Source of the DNA: Desulfarculaceae bacterium
Lineage (GTDB): Bacteria; Desulfobacterota; Desulfarculia; Desulfarculales; Desulfarculaceae
NCBI GenBank assembly: GCA_027067385.1
Contig: JAMOVV010000109.1
Location: 1 to 35,901 of the forward strand
DNA length: 35,901 nt
Direction: 5' to 3'
Below are positions 33,978 through 35,901 of the stretch, in pieces. The notes below the pieces were generated by a model that saw nothing but the letters and a program-made list of their open reading frames with translations, was not told the DNA's origin and did no database searches. A program made the translations under genes and the position numbers. Each line of letters begins with the position of its first letter. Position 1 is the first letter of the stretch.

Positions 33978-35901
33978 CCCAACTCCTTGAGCAGCGACAT
34001 GTTCGACAGCACCGAGGCCACCTTGAGTGAGGCGTTGTAAGCGGTCTGGTTCTGGCGCAGGATCATCATGGCCTCGGTGAGGTCCACGTCGCGCAGTTTT
34101 TCCAACTGCCCGCTATGGTAGAGGTCCTGCTTTTCGACAACCGTCTCGCGGGCCTTGATACGGTCCTGGCGGATACCGGCGGTGGCCACGTGGTCCAGCA
34201 TGGACTGCAAGGCCTGGCGCATGGCGTCCAGGGCCTTCTGGCTCTCGGTCTGGGCCTGCTCCAGGCTGCCGTTGGCCAGTTGGTGCTGCCACTGGCCCAG
34301 GGTGTCCAAGAGATGTAGCGGCTCTTTGTCGATGTTTACCGTGAAGCTGTCGCCCTGGTTGAAGGTGCCGGTGTCCAGGTAGATGGACAGCCCGTCGCAG
34401 TTGGGCAACTGTACGGCGGCGTGCAGGCCGTTGGCGGTCACGGTCACGTTCTCCACGTGCTCGGTGCCGTCGTCGCCGGTCCAACTGGCCCGCAGGATCA
34501 CGTCGTTGCCGGGCACGGCGCCCGGGTCCACCACGTCCAGGGTTATCCGCCGGGGGCCCAGCCCGCGGTAGGCCCCGGCCAGGCTCACCGTGCCGGTGCC
34601 AGTGTTGCCGGCTGCCGCCTGGGCGTCACGGCCCAGCAGGTTGACGGTCATGGCCTCGCCCAGGAGTTGGCGGGCGGTCCAGTTGTAGTCCATGCGGATG
34701 TTCTGGGAAAAGTTGATGTGCAGGTCCTGGTCGTTGCCCTGGTAGTGGGTGAGGTTCAGCTCAAAGGTGGCCCCGGCGTGCAGTTCGCCGCCGCCCACGA
34801 ATATCTGCAGGCCGCCCAGGCCCGGCACGGTCACCGCGTGGTCCTGGCCGTCCCCGTCCAAACTCACCACCCGGCTGTTTAGTTGACCGTCGTCATCGTA
34901 CCAGCGCAGCCTTAGCTGCACCTGGTCGCCGTCGACCTCCATCACCGTGGCCTGCACGGTGGTGGCCAGGCGCAAGCTGCTCTCGCCCTGGCCGTATACC
35001 GCGCCGTTGCTGGCCGCGCCCGAGCCGTCCAGGCCGCCTTGCAGCCCGCTGGTAATCACGTTGGCGGTGCTGGAGGCCAGGGCCCCGTTGCCGGCGATGC
35101 CAGCGGTAAGCGCGCCCACGCGCACCGAGGCCCCGGTGCCGGCGGCGCTGTAGTCGGCCTCGAAGCCGGTGGTGTTGAGGTTGATCCAGTCACTCAGGGC
35201 GGCGGCGTATTCGGCGGCGGTGCCGGGGGCGGGCGAGGCCCCGGCCAGCACCTCGGCCCAGGTCACGGTCTGGTCGCCCACGGTGATGGTGTCGGTGTCC
35301 AGGGGCAGGTTGGCGTCGTCTAGATGCACCATGCCCGCGGCCCGCACCCCCTCGTTGATCATGGCCGCCAGTTCCTCGGCGGTGAGGTCTTGATCCACCA
35401 CCATGGTCCCGCTACCCGGCGCGGTGTTGACCGTCATGTTTACCGTGGTGCCGCCGGTGGCCATGACGTGCACTTCGCTGCCGTTTTCCACCCAGGCGTA
35501 GTAGTTGCTGCCGGCGGTGGTGTCGCTGTTGATGGCCTCGGCCAGGCTGGCGGCCATCTCGGCGTCGGTGCTGCCGTTGGCGGTGTAGGTCAGCGGGAAG
35601 GGCGGGCCGGCCCCGGTGTCCAGGTCCACGCTGGCGGTGGTGGCCCCGCTGACCCCGCTGAAGCTCACCATCCCGGTGGTGATCAGCGTCTGGGCCGGGC
35701 CGCTGCCGGTGAAGCTTAGGGTTTCGCCGATACGGTTGGAGACCAGGGCGCCGGGGCCGCCGAGGTTGGTGTTGTGGGTGGCCACGTCGCCGGGGGGCGG
35801 GGTGGTCCAGTTGGCCGGGTTGAAGTTCAGCCCCAGGGCGGTACCCAGGGTGGAGGCGTTGATGACGATGGGGTTGCCAGCGGTGTCGCGGCCCAGGACC
35901 A
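33974..35901 (-). CDS. flgL: Flagellar hook-associated protein FlgL, enlarged, N-terminus off the window
   Basis: The frame stays open to the right edge, giving 641 visible residues; the N-terminal D0/D1 helices are off-window. The C-terminal 100 residues form the conserved flagellin-like coiled coil (SQKALDAMRQALQSMLDHVA through the ending in NMSLLKELG), which identifies a hook-filament junction protein rather than flagellin itself. E. coli FlgL has about 317 residues, so this is a large form. The middle contains an IN-type motif near SLAEAINSDTT and again near AAMINEGV. Two copies of a domain of about 60-90 residues lie at about 34750-34945 and 34330-34520 (first copy core VQLRLRWYDDDG, second VILRASWTGDDG). 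It is the only flagellar gene visible; its operon partner flgK would be upstream, beyond the window. Confidence 0.85.
   Translation of the reverse strand, partial: VLGRDTAGNPIVINASTLGTALGLNFNPANWTTPPPGDVATHNTNLGGPGALVSNRIGETLSFTGSGPAQTLITTGMVSFSGVSGATTASVDLDTGAGPPFPLTYTANGSTDAEMAASLAEAINSDTTAGSNYYAWVENGSEVHVMATGGTTVNMTVNTAPGSGTMVVDQDLTAEELAAMINEGVRAAGMVHLDDANLPLDTDTITVGDQTVTWAEVLAGASPAPGTAAEYAAALSDWINLNTTGFEADYSAAGTGASVRVGALTAGIAGNGALASSTANVITSGLQGGLDGSGAASNGAVYGQGESSLRLATTVQATVMEVDGDQVQLRLRWYDDDGQLNSRVVSLDGDGQDHAVTVPGLGGLQIFVGGGELHAGATFELNLTHYQGNDQDLHINFSQNIRMDYNWTARQLLGEAMTVNLLGRDAQAAAGNTGTGTVSLAGAYRGLGPRRITLDVVDPGAVPGNDVILRASWTGDDGTEHVENVTVTANGLHAAVQLPNCDGLSIYLDTGTFNQGDSFTVNIDKEPLHLLDTLGQWQHQLANGSLEQAQTESQKALDAMRQALQSMLDHVATAGIRQDRIKARETVVEKQDLYHSGQLEKLRDVDLTEAMMILRQNQTAYNASLKVASVLSNMSLLKELG

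Overview
The window looks like a piece of a chromosome from a G+C-rich, Gram-negative, flagellated bacterium, most likely a member of the former Deltaproteobacteria (Desulfobacterota, perhaps near Desulfarculales). This is an inference from gene content and order: a DUF1844 gene paired with an HtrA protease, ispE-spoVG-tRNA-Gln-prs-rplY-pth, a CarD-type regulator, a membrane pyrophosphatase, a two-gene TauE/SafE locus, an outer-membrane porin, and rho-rpmE-DUF1385-prfA-prmC-murA. No mobile element, phage or CRISPR array was found; most of the window is housekeeping DNA.

Layout. 1-1548: a gene end, a HAD phosphatase on the minus strand and a divergent lipB. 1700-5400: a TauE/SafE-type permease, a small membrane protein and a strongly expressed porin. 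5600-8660: a 2-hydroxyacid dehydrogenase, then DUF1844 and HtrA. 8663-14814: ispE, spoVG, tRNA-Gln, prs, rplY, pth and hppA, covering isoprenoid precursors, PRPP supply, ribosome function and pyrophosphate-driven ion pumping. 14836-18850: carD, a G-rich 14-nt tandem array, rluD behind an apparently leaderless promoter, a long leader holding a perfectly phased C-rich 13-nt tandem array, and rho. 18861-25977: rpmE, DUF1385, prfA, prmC, murA and comEC. 26169-30428: two tiny ORFs, a direct repeat, a MerR regulator, a pseudopilin-like orphan, a TIGR01212 radical SAM protein, ogt, a ribbon-helix-helix-like protein and a PhnP-like hydrolase. 30521-32993: a visibly less G+C-rich minus-strand pair, a class III aminotransferase and a saccharopine dehydrogenase family reductase. 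33405-35901: a thermonuclease-like protein whose stop overlaps the stop of a large, domain-duplicated flgL running off the right edge.

The most interesting signal is in the long leader of rho. Seven 13-nt units at 16953-17043 repeat without a single length change and carry a C-run at the same phase in each unit. Rho binds C-rich, G-poor RNA with regularly spaced YC dinucleotides over roughly 70-80 nt, and rho is autoregulated in E. coli, so this array is a good candidate for a built-in Rho-binding autoregulatory element. Other signals worth checking are promoter-embedded palindromes at rplY and at DUF1844-htrA, near-leaderless promoters at rluD, lipB and the HAD gene, and the aminotransferase-reductase pair.
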